64,000 nucleotides of DNA from Batkoa obscura (GCA_030770535.1 JASVEC010000030.1:434001-498000); one strand, 5' to 3'. Positions 1 to 11,962 are shown, counted from the stretch's first letter. Notes: generated by a model not told the origin, from the letters alone. Numbers and translations are program-made.

Positions 1-81
1 ATTTTTATTTATTACTTTTGGTATAAAATATGTAAAAGTCAAGACTTATCTTCAATGATTAAATAAAGGGTAAAAACCAAT

Positions 82-189
82 ATATGGGAGCGTTTTTTTT
101 TTACTTCATTATTTTTTCCATCTTTTAAGCGCTATTTAAGCGGAAAATTTGTTAGTAAAGTTCTTAAACACAAAAATACACCCCCATAT
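82..189 (+). mobile_element. MITE copy 1
   Basis: Ends read ATATGGGAGCGT and ACACCCCCATAT, with an intact central motif AAGCGCTATTTAAGCGG. Length is about 105 bp, as in the other copies. No coding capacity. Confidence 0.85.
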
Positions 190-492
190 TGAGATGATGG
201 TACTTTAATCACACTACTAAAAAAATAAAATGTATTGTAAGCAAAAAAACTATTTTAAACTCATTTATAAATAAATCTAACCAGGGCATAGCTACATTCA
301 TTGTTTGCATAAAAACTTATAAACTTCTTAGTTTAGCTAACAAGTATTTAATCCAGGTTTCCATAAAAAGCGAAAGTAAAAATAAAAATACTTATAGGAA
401 TGGTATGAGAGTTAGATCCAAACTTCAAATATTATTTGATTACTTTTAATTTCAAAAACTCATTATAAGTCATTTTAGAGTTTAAAGCTTAT

Positions 493-591
493 ATATGGGA
501 TGTTTTTTTGGCTTCATCACTTTCTCTATCTTAAGTACTATTTAAGCAGAAAGATAATAAAATTCTCAAACCTAAAGATACATCCCCATAT
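493..591 (+). mobile_element. MITE copy 2
   Basis: Starts ATATGGGATG and ends ACATCCCCATAT. The core is decayed to AAGTACTATTTAAGCAG, which is CpG-type transitions relative to the family core. Confidence 0.85.
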
Positions 592-822
592 CTTGCTTTA
601 TCATTCATTCACTAATAGCTTTTTTTCTGAATGCAAATAAAGTATAACCTTCAGCCTCTTCAAATGATCTTATAAGTTTTTATATTATATTATGTTAAAT
701 ATTTATTTTAATTCATAGATACTTGGTAAAACCTTTAAAAACTGTTTTAATAGCATTTTGATTATAATCTGAGATATCAAATAGTTGGGTGATTTTGACT
801 AAAGCGAAATTTTCTCTTAAAG

Positions 823-926
823 ATATGGGACTGTTTTTTTGGTTCTATGAATTTTTCTATTTTTTAAGCACCACTTGAGCGGAAAAGTTATTGGTAAAAT
901 TCTTAAACAAAAAGAATATCCCCATG
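823..926 (+). mobile_element. MITE copy 3
   Basis: Starts ATATGGGACTG and ends ATATCCCCATGT. The core reads AAGCACCACTTGAGCGG, so it is partly decayed, but the length and flanking family sequence (GGTTCTATGA, TTGGTAAAATTC) are kept. Confidence 0.8.
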
Positions 927-1435
927 TGGTTTTCTTTATCTTTTTGAGTTTTTAAGCTCAAAATTAGAACAAATTACCAATCAAGTAATAAGTCAAAAAG
1001 GCAGATCAGATATTATTTGAATATAAAAAATCGTTTACAATTTTATGCCAAAGGAAGTCCGAAAAAGATTAATCAGATCAAAATTTTTGCTTAATTGGGC
1101 TGTTTAACGACTTATCAAAATTAGACTTTACCAAGCAAAAATTGTGACAAGTTAAGGATCATTTATGCTTAAGTGCTACTAGTGTTGAATATACCGCAAT
1201 TGAAACATGCTATTCAATAAAGACAAAAACGAATTATATTATCATTTATTATAAAAAGAACTTATACTAACAATTTTTACCTATCGTCTTATTAATCGTC
1301 GTATTCATAGTCATACAAACCATCTTATACTTCTTCGTTAAGTCATTGGTATTGCTATATATAGTTGTAGTCTTTATTGTTGCCCTTACATTTTTGGGAT
1401 ACAAGGACTGGAAGATTTGAGAATTAACTACACTG

Positions 1436-1536
1436 GAATGTATTTTTATATTTAAGAATTTTAACGATAGTTTTTCCACTCAAATAGCGCTTAAAAGATG
1501 TAAAAAGTGATGAAGCCAAAAAAACACCCCCATATT
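1436..1536 (-). mobile_element. MITE copy 4
   Basis: Reverse-oriented copy with core CACTCAAATAGCGCTT and right end ACACCCCCATAT. The left terminal repeat is degraded (GGAATGTA in place of GGGGATGT). Confidence 0.8.
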
Positions 1537-2503
1537 GTTAAAAATTGAACTAACATTTATACATTTTTACTAATCCCATCAAAATTTCATGAAAAATCCG
1601 AAATACAGATCATATTCAAAAAAACAAAAAACATGATTGTCAAATTCCTTGTAATTGAATAAAAAATATAATTTTTACTAGTTTAAATATAAATGCCCTA
1701 TAGATTACACAGTATCCTAATTTAAGGACGTTGTCCTAACTTAGTACTTACACAGTTAAGTAGTAGAGGAATATGCATTTTCATTAGCTTGGATAAAATA
1801 ATTCTTTATCAAAAAGGATTTTATATGAGCGCTGTAATACCCTAAGCATAATATCATTATTTTTTCATTACCAAGTGTGGTTACTTTAAGAAACTTCTAA
1901 TTAATTTAGAATACTGCTATTTTATTTTAAATCACAAATGTAGTATAGAAACTAGTAGATTAAGTATTTTCCAAATAATATAACCAAGTATAATATCTAA
2001 ACACATAGTCAAACATTAAGTTTGATATTTTTTATTTGTTCTTAATTCGAATAATTAAATGTTCTATGCTCAAATTCTCTGAATTATAAATTCTAAAAGA
2101 GTTGTTTGTACATACATAACTATTCTATGGAATTTTATTTAACTTTACTAACTCCTTTTTTACAGTATAGTTTAGATTTTTATAACAATTTAATTTATGT
2201 TTTCCGATCTATATTTTATAAATGTACTTCAAATTTTCGAGGCTACAATAAGCAGTATTAAAATAATACTTACAAGTTCTATAGTCTTTAATTAATAAAT
2301 CAAGTGAACCGTATATTAAAAGCAAACTGACTTAATTTAGACTATACAATTGTGATAAGGTATATTTGGTTCTAATACAATAAATGTAATTATCTGCATT
2401 ATTGCTTTAGGAACAAATGGATTTTAGGGGATAAAAAGTATATATTGAAAAAAGATTTGAAACAATTTAAAATAAAAATTTAGCTTTATTAACAGTTATT
2501 GCA

Positions 2504-3077
2504 ATGGACCTCAATCAGTCAGCATTGACAAAAAATTCTCATATTGAAGATATCCAAATCAAACCACACTATTTATTTGATCTAAATATACAACACAGCA
2601 TCACCGAAATAATGTTATTTGGAACAGATAAAAATAAAGCACAGTTACCTTCAATCGTGAAAAAAACCTACAATTATCGGATTGCACTCATAGCTTTATT
2701 AAGTGTGATATTCATAGCTATAGGAGTTATCCTCTATTTTTTTGCAAAACCTTCTCTGTTAGCGTATGCTGTTTTAGTTTCTCTTGTTATCTTTTCATTT
2801 TTAGCTCATGAGATTTATGTAAGTTATAACCTATTTTGTAATTAATATCTAATTATATTTATTTTAGGGTTACATTCATTTTGTGAAAAGCATCAAAGAT
2901 ACGAATACTTACATTAAAAGGAACAAAAATGCAGTAGCCAGATTTCGTATAATTGAACAAAGAGATAAAGTTATTATTCCCTTAAACCCAAATGCTCCTC
3001 AAAGCTTATATCAAACCCATAATGCTTATACTAACCCAAGGTGGTACAATCTTCCTCAAATGGTCAGTCCTGGCTAA
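2504..3077 (+). CDS. Small two-TM membrane protein, possibly Spo7/CNEP1R1-like
   Basis: Two exons, 2504-2818 and 2868-3077, join in frame across a 49 nt GTAAGT...TTTTAG intron to give 174 residues. Residues about 63-85 and 88-105 are hydrophobic and form a likely membrane hairpin. The rest of the C-terminal part is polar and ends with a proline/asparagine-rich tail. The layout (short cytosolic N-terminus, two adjacent TM segments, then a basic stretch with VARFRIIEQRDKVIIPLNP) resembles the Spo7/CNEP1R1 family, the regulatory subunits of the Nem1/CTDNEP1 phosphatase at the ER and nuclear envelope. The N-terminal leucine-rich signature of that family is not evident, so this is a suggestion only. 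It is an isolated gene between MITE-bearing stretches. Confidence 0.6.
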
Positions 3078-3629
3078 TTGAATTAGCCTTTTGTTATTTT
3101 TAATTATTAATAAGTCAAAGTCGGAGATTTTGTTCAATATACATTAAATGATATGGAGATGTCAAAATTAGTTTCATTCTTTTTATTAAAAAACAAAAGT
3201 ACTCAACACAGTTTTAACTTATTATATTATAGCTTACATTGTAAGCTAGCTGAATTTCTACTAGATCTAATAAAAATTCCCAGATTAACAAGACCTTTAC
3301 TAATATAATAGATATATACTAATAATAATTAAAGTTACAGTATGTAGATAAATATATACTCTTATAAAACTTTATTGAGAAATATTTATTATCGACTTCT
3401 TTACAACCAACATTGCAGATTTTCTATCAAATAAATAAATCATTCTAATGTTATAATTACATTATTAATATATCGTTAAACTAATAAATAGCTACATGGG
3501 AGGGAGTAGTTAGCCTCAAAACTATAATTAGCTACCCATATGTAATACAAGTAGTATAACGATACTTCTTACTTCTTATTACAATTACTTGCTTTTTGAT
3601 TGCTTATTAACTCGAATAGTATTAGCATT
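3078..3629. other. Intergenic, nothing recognised
   Basis: AT-rich sequence between the membrane protein gene and MITE copy 5. I find no open frame, RNA or repeat here. Confidence 0.6.
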
Positions 3630-3731
3630 TGGGGATGTTTTTTTTGGCTTCATTACTTTTTCCACCTTTTAAGCGCTATTTGAGTGGAAAAATTGCTAGT
3701 AAAATTCTTAAATACAAAAACACATCCCCAT
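3630..3731 (+). mobile_element. MITE copy 5
   Basis: Well preserved: GGGGATGTTTTTTTTGGCTT at the start, core AAGCGCTATTTGAGTGG, and ACATCCCCAT at the end. It forms the left flank of the DDE-transposase-like gene, and the last residues of that frame are read from this repeat. Confidence 0.9.
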
Positions 3732-5359
3732 TTAATAGTTTATTTCTATCACTTAACAAACCACTTACTTGCTTAGTAAATATCGAAAGTTTTAAATTCT
3801 CTGTTATTTTTGTAAGATAAGCTCGAGTCGATCTTTTAATTTTTCTATTTTCTATAGACTCTACAACTCTAATTCGAACTATATCACTTTTTTTTGATGT
3901 ATCAGATACTGGATAACAATGTAGTTTATTGTTATGTTTAATAAAGTGTAAATACTTCTTAATGCCCTGCATCTCTATTATTTTTTTTGTACTTTTGTTT
4001 CTTTTATACTTTTTAAAAATTATATCTGTTTTCCCATTATTAACAGTCGAGTTATTGATTTTATTATGCTCGCAAATAAAAGCCTCAAATCTTGAAAGTT
4101 GATTGATATCTTCTATTTTACTTAATGCTTCAAAATTACTTTTACATTTTGAAAGGTTTCCAAAATGTCCATCAACTATACTTTTTCCATGATGGTCAGC
4201 AAAAAAATTAAGATCAATATTTAAACCACTATTTATTTTATGAATTTCTTTAAACACGTAACATAGGAGCTCTTGGGATTTAAAATGATTTCCTGTATCT
4301 ACCCATATATTAATTTTTGTAAACCTTTTAAATAAAAGCTCTGTAGAGATTAAATCGATTAAACAATCTCCTGCATATACTGAATCACGATTTAGTATTT
4401 CAGATAAATAATCAAAGTAAACTTTGCCTATTGTTTTATCATCTTTTAAACATGAAACACTAAATCCTAATATTAATATAGCTTGTTTGTTATAATGATC
4501 TAAATTTATTGAATCTGGTCTTATTCCTGTTTCCATATTTTGTTTAAAATTTAAAATTATTATAAAACTTTTATTATTTGATTTTTTAATAGTTTCATTA
4601 AATGTGTTTTTTTGAGTATTGACACAAAATTTATGTAATTTGTATAATTTCTCTTCTTCATTAAAAATCTCTTCTATCCTTGCTTTATTTTTTATTGCTG
4701 TATTTATTTTATTCTCAAATAGCTTTTTTCTAATTGTATACTGGGTATATGTATTACATAAATCCGTTTTTCTTGCTGCATTAAGATTACTTGGTATATA
4801 TTTAAAAAATGTTGACCTAGCTACTGCTTTATCTTTTGAATTACTAAAATATTTACTATATATTATTCTTTTACTTTCATTTAATATATATATGATCTGA
4901 TGAACATTTACTATCATTATTTTTTATTAAATCTTGATGAAATAGTTGAATCATTTAGTAAATATTATATGGGGATGTATTTTTGTATTTAAGAATTTTA
5001 CTGACAATTTTTCCACATAGATAGCGCTTAAAAAATGGAAAAATAATGAAACTAAAAAAAACAGCCCCGTATAATAGTTTCAATTTGCTCATCTTTAATT
5101 TCTTTTGTATTTTTAATAATAGGTTGTAATATTGATATTTTATTGTTATTAATTATTTTTGAATAATCATATTGATTTCTATTTATATTAAACCCAAAGC
5201 TTTTACATTCATCAAAAGAATATACTGAAGCTATAGCTGATAATAACGCTAGTTGGTGATTTTTATTTCCTGTTTTCCTTAAAGCACTAATTTTATACCT
5301 CGCTTGATTAAGTTTATTGTTATCGATAGTAAACTTTGATAATATATCTTTTCTTTAAC
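3676..5359 (-). pseudogene. DDE/RNase H-like transposase gene, interrupted by MITE
   Basis: The main open frame (4917-3676, 413 codons) carries motifs expected of a cut-and-paste transposase-type catalytic domain. These are a first acidic segment around INLDHYN, then NIWVDTGNHFKSQEL, then NFFADHHGKSIVDGHFG, giving spaced Asp/His residues as in DDE-fold nucleases. Upstream on the same strand, 5359-5074 encodes a second open stretch (ISALRKTGNKNHQLALLSAI and onward) that reads like its N-terminal part. MITE copy 6 separates the two pieces. The short stretch between the MITE and the main frame is in another frame and reaches a stop, so the gene is broken. The last ~17 residues of the frame come from MITE copy 5. 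The family is not identified; it could also be a domesticated relative. Codon use is AAT/AAA-rich like the surroundings. Confidence 0.5.
4968..5073 (-). mobile_element. MITE copy 6
   Basis: Starts ATATGGGGATGT and ends ACAGCCCCGTATA, with core CACATAGATAGCGCTT. It is in inverted orientation to copy 5 and sits inside the transposase-like gene. Confidence 0.88.
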
Positions 5360-7623
5360 ATAAAATGAGAAGAAGCACATAATATAAACATTGTAATTCA
5401 TTTACATCAATTTTAAGAGCTACTTATAATAACCCAAGGTTTATGGAATTTTATGATAAAATAAAACAAAATTTTCAAAAATCCCATTTCAAAGTTTAGC
5501 TATAAAAGTTTGCATTTTATTTTTATTTTAACAAAAAATAAAGTCAAATAACTCTATCCATATAATTATATAGTTATACATTATATATCTATTAAATATT
5601 TAACAGAAATAACATAAAACATATGGCTAGAAAAATTAGCTATTTAAGAAAAAGAAACAATTAAAATAAGTTTTTCAAATAAAGAAATTTAATTTTAGGC
5701 TTTTTAGATTCAAACAATCACATTAAAGACTTACAAATTCAAAACAAAATTTGGATTAATTTCTAAGTAAATTCTGAAACCAACTCGGACATCTTCAATA
5801 TTCTTTTTTATAGAAAGTTCTTTAATAAGCTTTACTTTTTATATTGATGAATTTATATTGTATACATCTATTTGTGATCAATCTCTACCTAATAAAAAAA
5901 AGTTTATTATATTTAGGATGGAAACAATACAAATAATAGATACATTTACGCTATAAACAGGTATTTAAATAGATTTATATCTACGTAAGGTGTCATTCTT
6001 TATCATAAATTGTTTTTTCCAATTTTTTAAATATATAAGAAACTTATAGTGATATACAATTGATAGCTTAATCTAAGTTGTTGAAATACATTATTTTAGA
6101 AATTTGGACAATTGGATGCCTTCAAGAACTAATATTAGGACACTAACAATAGTTTAAGGCATGGAAATAATAATATAATGACATTTAAGGTTTTGATTAA
6201 AGTATATTATTGTTTGAACAGAGTCTTTGTTTATTTTTATAACTTATCAAGCAATTTATTTTATGATTATAACTAGATTGAGTTTAAGTAAATGTATCTT
6301 TTATGCTCAGATAAAAATCTGGTGCATTTTGTTCATATTACCATGAAATCTGAATGTAATTAACCATATGAAAAATTATACAAAACCTATTACCATCTAA
6401 AAACTATGATTTATTTATAGCCTGGTTGGTACCAATATAATAGATACTAAAACACCTGCATTTTAACTCAAGGGTATAAGTAAGTACCTAAGCATGAGAT
6501 AATTAAAGCAATGATGAATTTCAGTATGATAAAAAAGCGATGAAATTAGAATTTGATAAGGAAGCCAACCTTTATTTCATTTGTAAGTATATGGGGATGT
6601 ATTTTTGTGTTTAAGAACTTTACTAACAAATTTTCCGCTTAAATAGCGCTTGAAAAATGGAAAAAATAATGAAGTCAAAAAAACACTCCTATATGGCGAT
6701 TAGGTATTCAACGTATTCGATATAAAATAAAGACTTATGAGCTCTTTGTCAGTAAAAAAGCCCATGGCTCAATATCATATAAAACTTCATGAGTAATTCA
6801 AAATTAAACTGTTATAGTTAAGCTTAAGTTATTGTTTACAGCTTTGATTAGTTTCAGTCAATATATAATAATCCTCATAGTTGTTGAGGCCAGCCAAACT
6901 AATTTAGAGTTAAACCTTAATTTACTATAAAAATCAAAAGAATGGTAGTTTAAAAGCCTGAAAAAATCTTTGCTTACTTAGGGTTTTTGCTGCTTTTTAT
7001 TTTCATATAATTATGAAAAAGCAAAACACTCTAACTTGTTGCCAAATAAAAATCAAATAAATTAAGCCAGAGAAGTAGGGCTAAAAAGTAACAATTTTAT
7101 GCTATTATTATTTGTACTAGCATAATCATAATCTAGATGAATTGTATTTGTGTAGTGTTTGCTCTTTATTTTCCAAACCATTAAATAAATATACGTATGG
7201 GAAAAATTATTTTATTTTCATTATTTTTACATATTTTTTAAGCTGATTTATGAAAATTTATACAAGAACAGTATTTATTGGCTAATAATATATTTAGTAA
7301 ATTAGACAGGAAATAACTTTAAGAAAATCGAATTACTCATACTTTTTCAATCCTATTTAGCTTAAACAGCTGTTCATTGGAGTTCATTAAAAAAAGATTT
7401 TCCATTAATAAAACATAAAAAGTTTATCTCAATACTCATCAATTGTATTAAAATGCTTTTCATTAGCTCCTTTTTTCTCATTATCATTTTTATTGAATTA
7501 ATAAACATTTGTTTTTGAAAAAAATAATAAACTTATAAAATAATAAAGAACAGTTATATTTATAATTTCTTAAAATAGCAATATAAACTCAATCTAATCA
7601 AAATTTTGAAAACTTGTAGACTA
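5360..7623. other. Gene-poor region with one MITE
   Basis: No frame longer than about 60 codons and no recognisable peptide on either strand. The only identified content is MITE copy 7. Confidence 0.55.
6589..6694 (-). mobile_element. MITE copy 7
   Basis: Starts ATATGGGGATGT, core CCGCTTAAATAGCGCTT intact, ends ACACTCCTATAT. One of the better-preserved cores in the window. Confidence 0.88.
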
Positions 7624-10472
7624 TTATTCTAGAAGAATGTTAGAAAGGCCCAAGGCACCAAGTATAATACCAGCTAAAATAACAATTAAAAATAAAAGGC
7701 AAAACTAGGAGAAAAAATTACCTTGTTCTTTTGCTTCTTCATCAGGGTTTTCAAAGAATGTAGATTTGATTAATTTCACAGGATTGCTAACTAACCTAGG
7801 TATAAAAAAATTGCCAGCAGTCGCAATTTCCATCAAGAGGATAATTTGACATGCGTCTATGTAATCAACTTGATTTTTGAAGCACAACCTTGCATGTGCT
7901 TGAGCTAAACGAATCAACGCTTCTAAAAACCTTACTGTGGTCCTAGATTTATCCTGCTCTTTCATTCTTACTAAATGATAATATTTAGTAAATATTAGAT
8001 CTACTTCTTTGCTAATCCTTGGTTGATATTCATTTTGTACATAATTAATGTAATCCCTCAATTGCTCGATATTAAACTCAGTGTTATTTTCATCGTTTTT
8101 AATTCCATCTAATTCTCTCATTAATATGTAATCGGCAATTTTACTATATGTCTATTATTATCTATTAAATTAAATAAAATTATTTAAATATTACTCATCC
8201 CACTCTGAATCTTTATCATCTAATATTATCAAAATCATATCAAAACGTGATAACAACGGTCCCGCTAGTGCTAAATTTGTACTCAGACTTTGATTGGGAT
8301 CGTAATTACCTTTTGGATTTGTTGCTGCTAATACGGAGCATCTTGTATTTAATGTACACACTATGCCTATTATCAATTAGATTATATTTGATGTTTAATT
8401 TCAAATTGTTTTACCTGCTTTGGCAATCGATATTCTTTGCTGCTCCATAGCTAGAGAAATAGTTGAAAGACATTCAGATATATTAATGATTTATAATTAC
8501 CTTCATATACAGATGTTTTATCTCTTTCTTGAATACTATTAAATTCATCGATACAGCATAACCCTCCATCAGCTAACACCAATGCACCTGGCTCAAGCAC
8601 AAACCCTCCTTTATCCTTTTGATTAATATTAGTCATGTGTAAAATACTTATGAAACATCAAAGTTACTTTTGTTGCAGCAACAGTAAGTCCGACCCTAAA
8701 TAAATCAACGTTAGTAACCTAATCTATGACACTATTGCACAATGACTCACGAACTGGTTCCAATACCGGTGGTCAAAATCGATCTTTGAACTAATTTATT
8801 GGAAAACTTTAAAAACTGTGACTTTGCAGTACCAGGATCACCAACCAATAGTAAATGTGGCTCGCCACGAACTTTATGTCCACTTTCGGATGATTTTGAA
8901 ACACCGCCAATAATAGTTAATAAGCAGCAAAGTTTAACTAAGTGCAAGCCATATACTTTTGGACAAAATGAATTTACAATTTTATCTCTTTTTACCTTAT
9001 TTAATAAATAAGATTACTTATTGTTTTATTATTACCTAGCTAAACTTGTCAATTTGAATGAAACTATAAAATAAATAAATTTGGTTTTAATTACCTAACA
9101 ACGGTCTATCTTTATGAATTGACCAAAATTGAGTAAATGAATTTACAACAGTGTTATTAAAAATTGTCAAGTCGCTTTTAATAATAACGTTGTTAACATG
9201 GAAGTACATTTCTACAATACATCGTTGCCCAGCGTTAACTTCTTTCCATCTTCTTCGTAGACACCCACTATATTTTTTATATATTTTTAATACTACTTTT
9301 ATACAAATCTTAATTCAATATTTACATTATCTTCACTTTATCGCCACTTTTTACTTGATCAACTAGGTCATCTTCTAATATCGCTACTACTGTTTTTGGC
9401 ATGTAAAAAAAGTTAAGGAATAAAAAAATTAACATGTCCTATTTGAATTTAAAAAAAAAGGATATTGAACCGATAGATAAATTAGACATATTTTGTTGAA
9501 TTTTGATCTCTTGATATTGTCTAAAATGATGCCTATCTAATAAAGTATGATTTTACCGATCAGAGTGATTTTTGTTATGCTATTTACCATTAGTTTTAGT
9601 AATATTAAATCTACTATTCAAACAGTTTGGTTTTTCGTCATTTAAACAAACAACCGGCGGTCTGATAGTAGAGTGCTTATCCAGATTACTAGTTAAATTG
9701 AATATTCCTTTGCATTTGGTACACTCTGCAATTGCGGTATTGGTAATTATTTTGGTTTCCCCCGTCCTTTTAAAACATTATTACTATAATTTTTAATAGT
9801 TCTATAAATTACCTTAATATTGTCCCTTGGACTGATATAAGTTTTCCAATATCATCATTGTTTGGCATTCCCATTTTATTATATGCATCTACATTTGGCA
9901 AACTACAAACTAGTTATTATAAAACAATAAATATATATTTAATTACTTATTCAATCTAATGTGCACATTTCTTTTATGTGATAATGGATCATCATGAGTA
10001 CTGAAACTTAATAAGCTATATTGAAGACTGTTTACTGCTTTTTCCATAATTGGTATTAATTTCAAAGGATAGTTTAAAATCAAATTCCCCAATTTACTAT
10101 TATTTTGTACCAAATTTAACATACTAACATTTATTAGAAAAAATTATCAAGTTGGTGCTATTGAAAAGAAGAAAATTACTTTATTTCCAATGAGTAATGT
10201 TTATCTACTTCAAAATCTCTAAGTATATCTACTATTTTATATTTATAGTTCTTTTCTAGCTCATAAATAATTAAGTATTCCCATCCTATTTTAATATTAA
10301 TTGATAATAATTGCACAATAAGGCTACTATCCTAACCTTCTTCAAACAGCACAGATTCCATTTTTTCTTCTCTGCTCAAGACGCCGCTGTCAAAATCAAA
10401 TTTATCCTCCTTAATCTCTTCGATTTCCTCCGATAAATTAAGATTTTTAGCTTGAAATTGGCTTGGTTCCAT
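7624..10472 (-). CDS. MCM9: MCM9-type AAA+ DNA helicase
   Basis: A multi-exon gene of about 690 codons. Translated in order it shows an N-terminal MCM OB region with a C4-type zinc finger (ECTKCK, then two later cysteines), then YQEIKIQ and the ILEDDLVD block. Walker A is GDPGTAKS, Walker [10 protein letters not shown], followed by [11 protein letters not shown], arginine finger SRFD and the C-terminal winged-helix/lid segment [20 protein letters not shown]. These strings fit MCM9 better than MCM2-7 or MCM8. MCM9 partners with MCM8 in recombination repair of double-strand breaks and stalled forks. Start 10472 is the first methionine before the first exon's acidic stretch; the last exon is 7673-7624 ([15 protein letters not shown], then stop). 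Most introns are short GT-AG; one is AT-AC. The junction near 9095-8970 is ambiguous: either a 28 nt micro-exon or an alternative donor. The long C-terminal tail of animal MCM9 is absent. Confidence 0.9.
9403..9465 (-). other. U12-type AT-AC intron in MCM9
   Basis: Read on the minus strand, this 63 nt interval begins ATATCCTTT, contains TTCCTTAAC ten or so bases before its end, and finishes TTTTTTTAC. These are the consensus donor, branch point and acceptor of AT-AC introns removed by the minor spliceosome. No GT-AG choice joins the flanking coding blocks, whereas removing exactly this interval joins ...LSIGS to [12 protein letters not shown] in frame, at the point where animal MCM9 reads GSIPRSM. 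Confidence 0.85.
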
Positions 10473-11485
10473 TTGAATGAAAGAATAAAAAATGAAAACA
10501 AAAAGTCTGATTCTAAACAACCATCATTTGCTTTTTTTGGATAACTATATCCTGAGAAATGATTTGCCAAAAAGTTTCAATATTATATAAATTACTGTCT
10601 AAAAAGAATGCGTCATAGTTAACTGTTGGATAGTACTAATTTTAAACTACGCTAAATAAAATCGCTTGATTGAATTTTAATTCATTTTTGCCCATCTTAA
10701 AAATATTTATTATAAATTTCTCTCAATTAAAGCAAAATATTGAATTTGCTTTACTAGTTTAATATATAAAAATACATAGCTTTAAAGTAAGTTTATCTAA
10801 TAAATATCCAACTAAAGTTAAATGATAATAAGTTCAAGTATGGTTTTTATTATATTAATTAATTCAAAAAACAATCAATAGTTATTGAAATAAGTTAAAT
10901 AGGAGTTATAGATAACTCTATAACTTCCATAATTTTATGAATTATGTTTTTTTGTCATAAATTTCCATAAATCTATTACTCTCATAAGTCAAATAGTGCT
11001 AGTATTTTATTTGTCAAAGCGAGTAGAATATTTAGTATCATAAGGAAAGTCTTCATCTGCTACTATAAGTGAATTGCTATTCTAATTATATTGATATTCT
11101 AAGCTACTGATTTAACCTTAAGTAATAACTATAACCCTATTGATTTTATAACAGGTTACTTGGTCAATACAAATAAATTAGCTAGCGCTATTATTATTTA
11201 CATTATAGTACTGGCTTTCAACGCCCAATTACAAGATAACATATATCCTTTTATATATTTTAATATGTTATATAACTCCTCAAGCCTTTAAAAGAACTCA
11301 AATTAAGTCATAAAATATTTAAATGCTTAATAACTTACAAAAAAATAAGTGACAATTAATTAAAAGTTATATTAATAGCTAAAATTACCAAATATAGTAA
11401 ATATCAGAATAATTAAATAAATTAATTTGGCTATAAAAACATAGTTATTGGAATTTATTCTTTTATCTTTTTAATTAGTTTAATA
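10473..11485. other. Divergent intergenic region, nothing recognised
   Basis: Lies between the start of MCM9 (-) and the start of a secreted-protein gene (+), so it should hold both promoters. It is AT-rich throughout and I see no distinct motif. Confidence 0.55.
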
Positions 11486-11962
11486 ATGAAATTTTCCTCG
11501 ATTTTGACTATTGTCGCCTTTGCCACGACTGCTTCTGCCTTCTCTGTTACTGAACTAATCTCCGAACTTGGTACAAGAGCCAACAACCCTGTAGAGCAGG
11601 GTAAAAATGGACCAACAGAAATTAAACCTGAAGGAGATAAATCTGTAGTAAACAAGCCTGAAGGAAGCAATGGCTCATTTACCGATGACTTAATCAATAA
11701 AGGAAAAGAAAAGGTTAAAGGTGAAGCCCTTAAATACGCTAAAGAACAAGCCCTCAAACCATCAATTATCTTTGATAATTTTTATGCTGCTACCGAACCT
11801 TTCTTATTTAAAATAATCGAAAAGGCCGGAAAGGATCCTGAGCTTAAAAAAGTAATTGAAACTAGATTTAAGAAACTCCTTGACCACCTCGATGGCGTAG
11901 AATCACAACCAAAGAAGTCTAAAAGAGATATGTTTATATCTTATATTAATAAGCTCAATTAA
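11486..11962 (+). CDS. Small secreted protein, unknown function
   Basis: A single exon of 158 residues. Residues 1-19 (MKFSSILTIVAFATTASAF) are a clear secretion signal with an A-X-A-like cleavage region. The mature part has a Gly/Asn/Pro/Glu-rich linker (about 30-70) and then a lysine-rich, mainly helical C-terminal region with no cysteines. I do not recognise the family. Base composition is less AT-biased than the intergenic DNA on either side, and the frame is kept from the signal peptide to the stop, which supports a real gene. An antisense frame over the same bases is its shadow. Confidence 0.75.
   Translation: MKFSSILTIVAFATTASAFSVTELISELGTRANNPVEQGKNGPTEIKPEGDKSVVNKPEGSNGSFTDDLINKGKEKVKGEALKYAKEQALKPSIIFDNFYAATEPFLFKIIEKAGKDPELKKVIETRFKKLLDHLDGVESQPKKSKRDMFISYINKLN

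Larger units (their letters stand above)
1..2503. other. Gene-poor region with four MITE copies
   Basis: I see no supportable gene here. The stretch is AT-rich and contains four members of the window's MITE family (listed separately). A 70-codon minus-strand frame at 1267-1479 runs into a MITE copy and has no recognisable content. Confidence 0.6.

Noticed and set aside
1267-1479. 70-codon minus-strand frame
   Set aside because: Runs into MITE copy 4, has noise-like Asn/Thr/Lys composition and no domain or conserved feature.
11240-11262. ATATCCTTTT as another U12-type donor
   Set aside because: Lies in intergenic DNA with no flanking exon and no branch-point motif downstream.
11455-11757. 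100-codon antisense frame
   Set aside because: Shadow of the small secreted-protein gene on the plus strand, which has a clear signal peptide.
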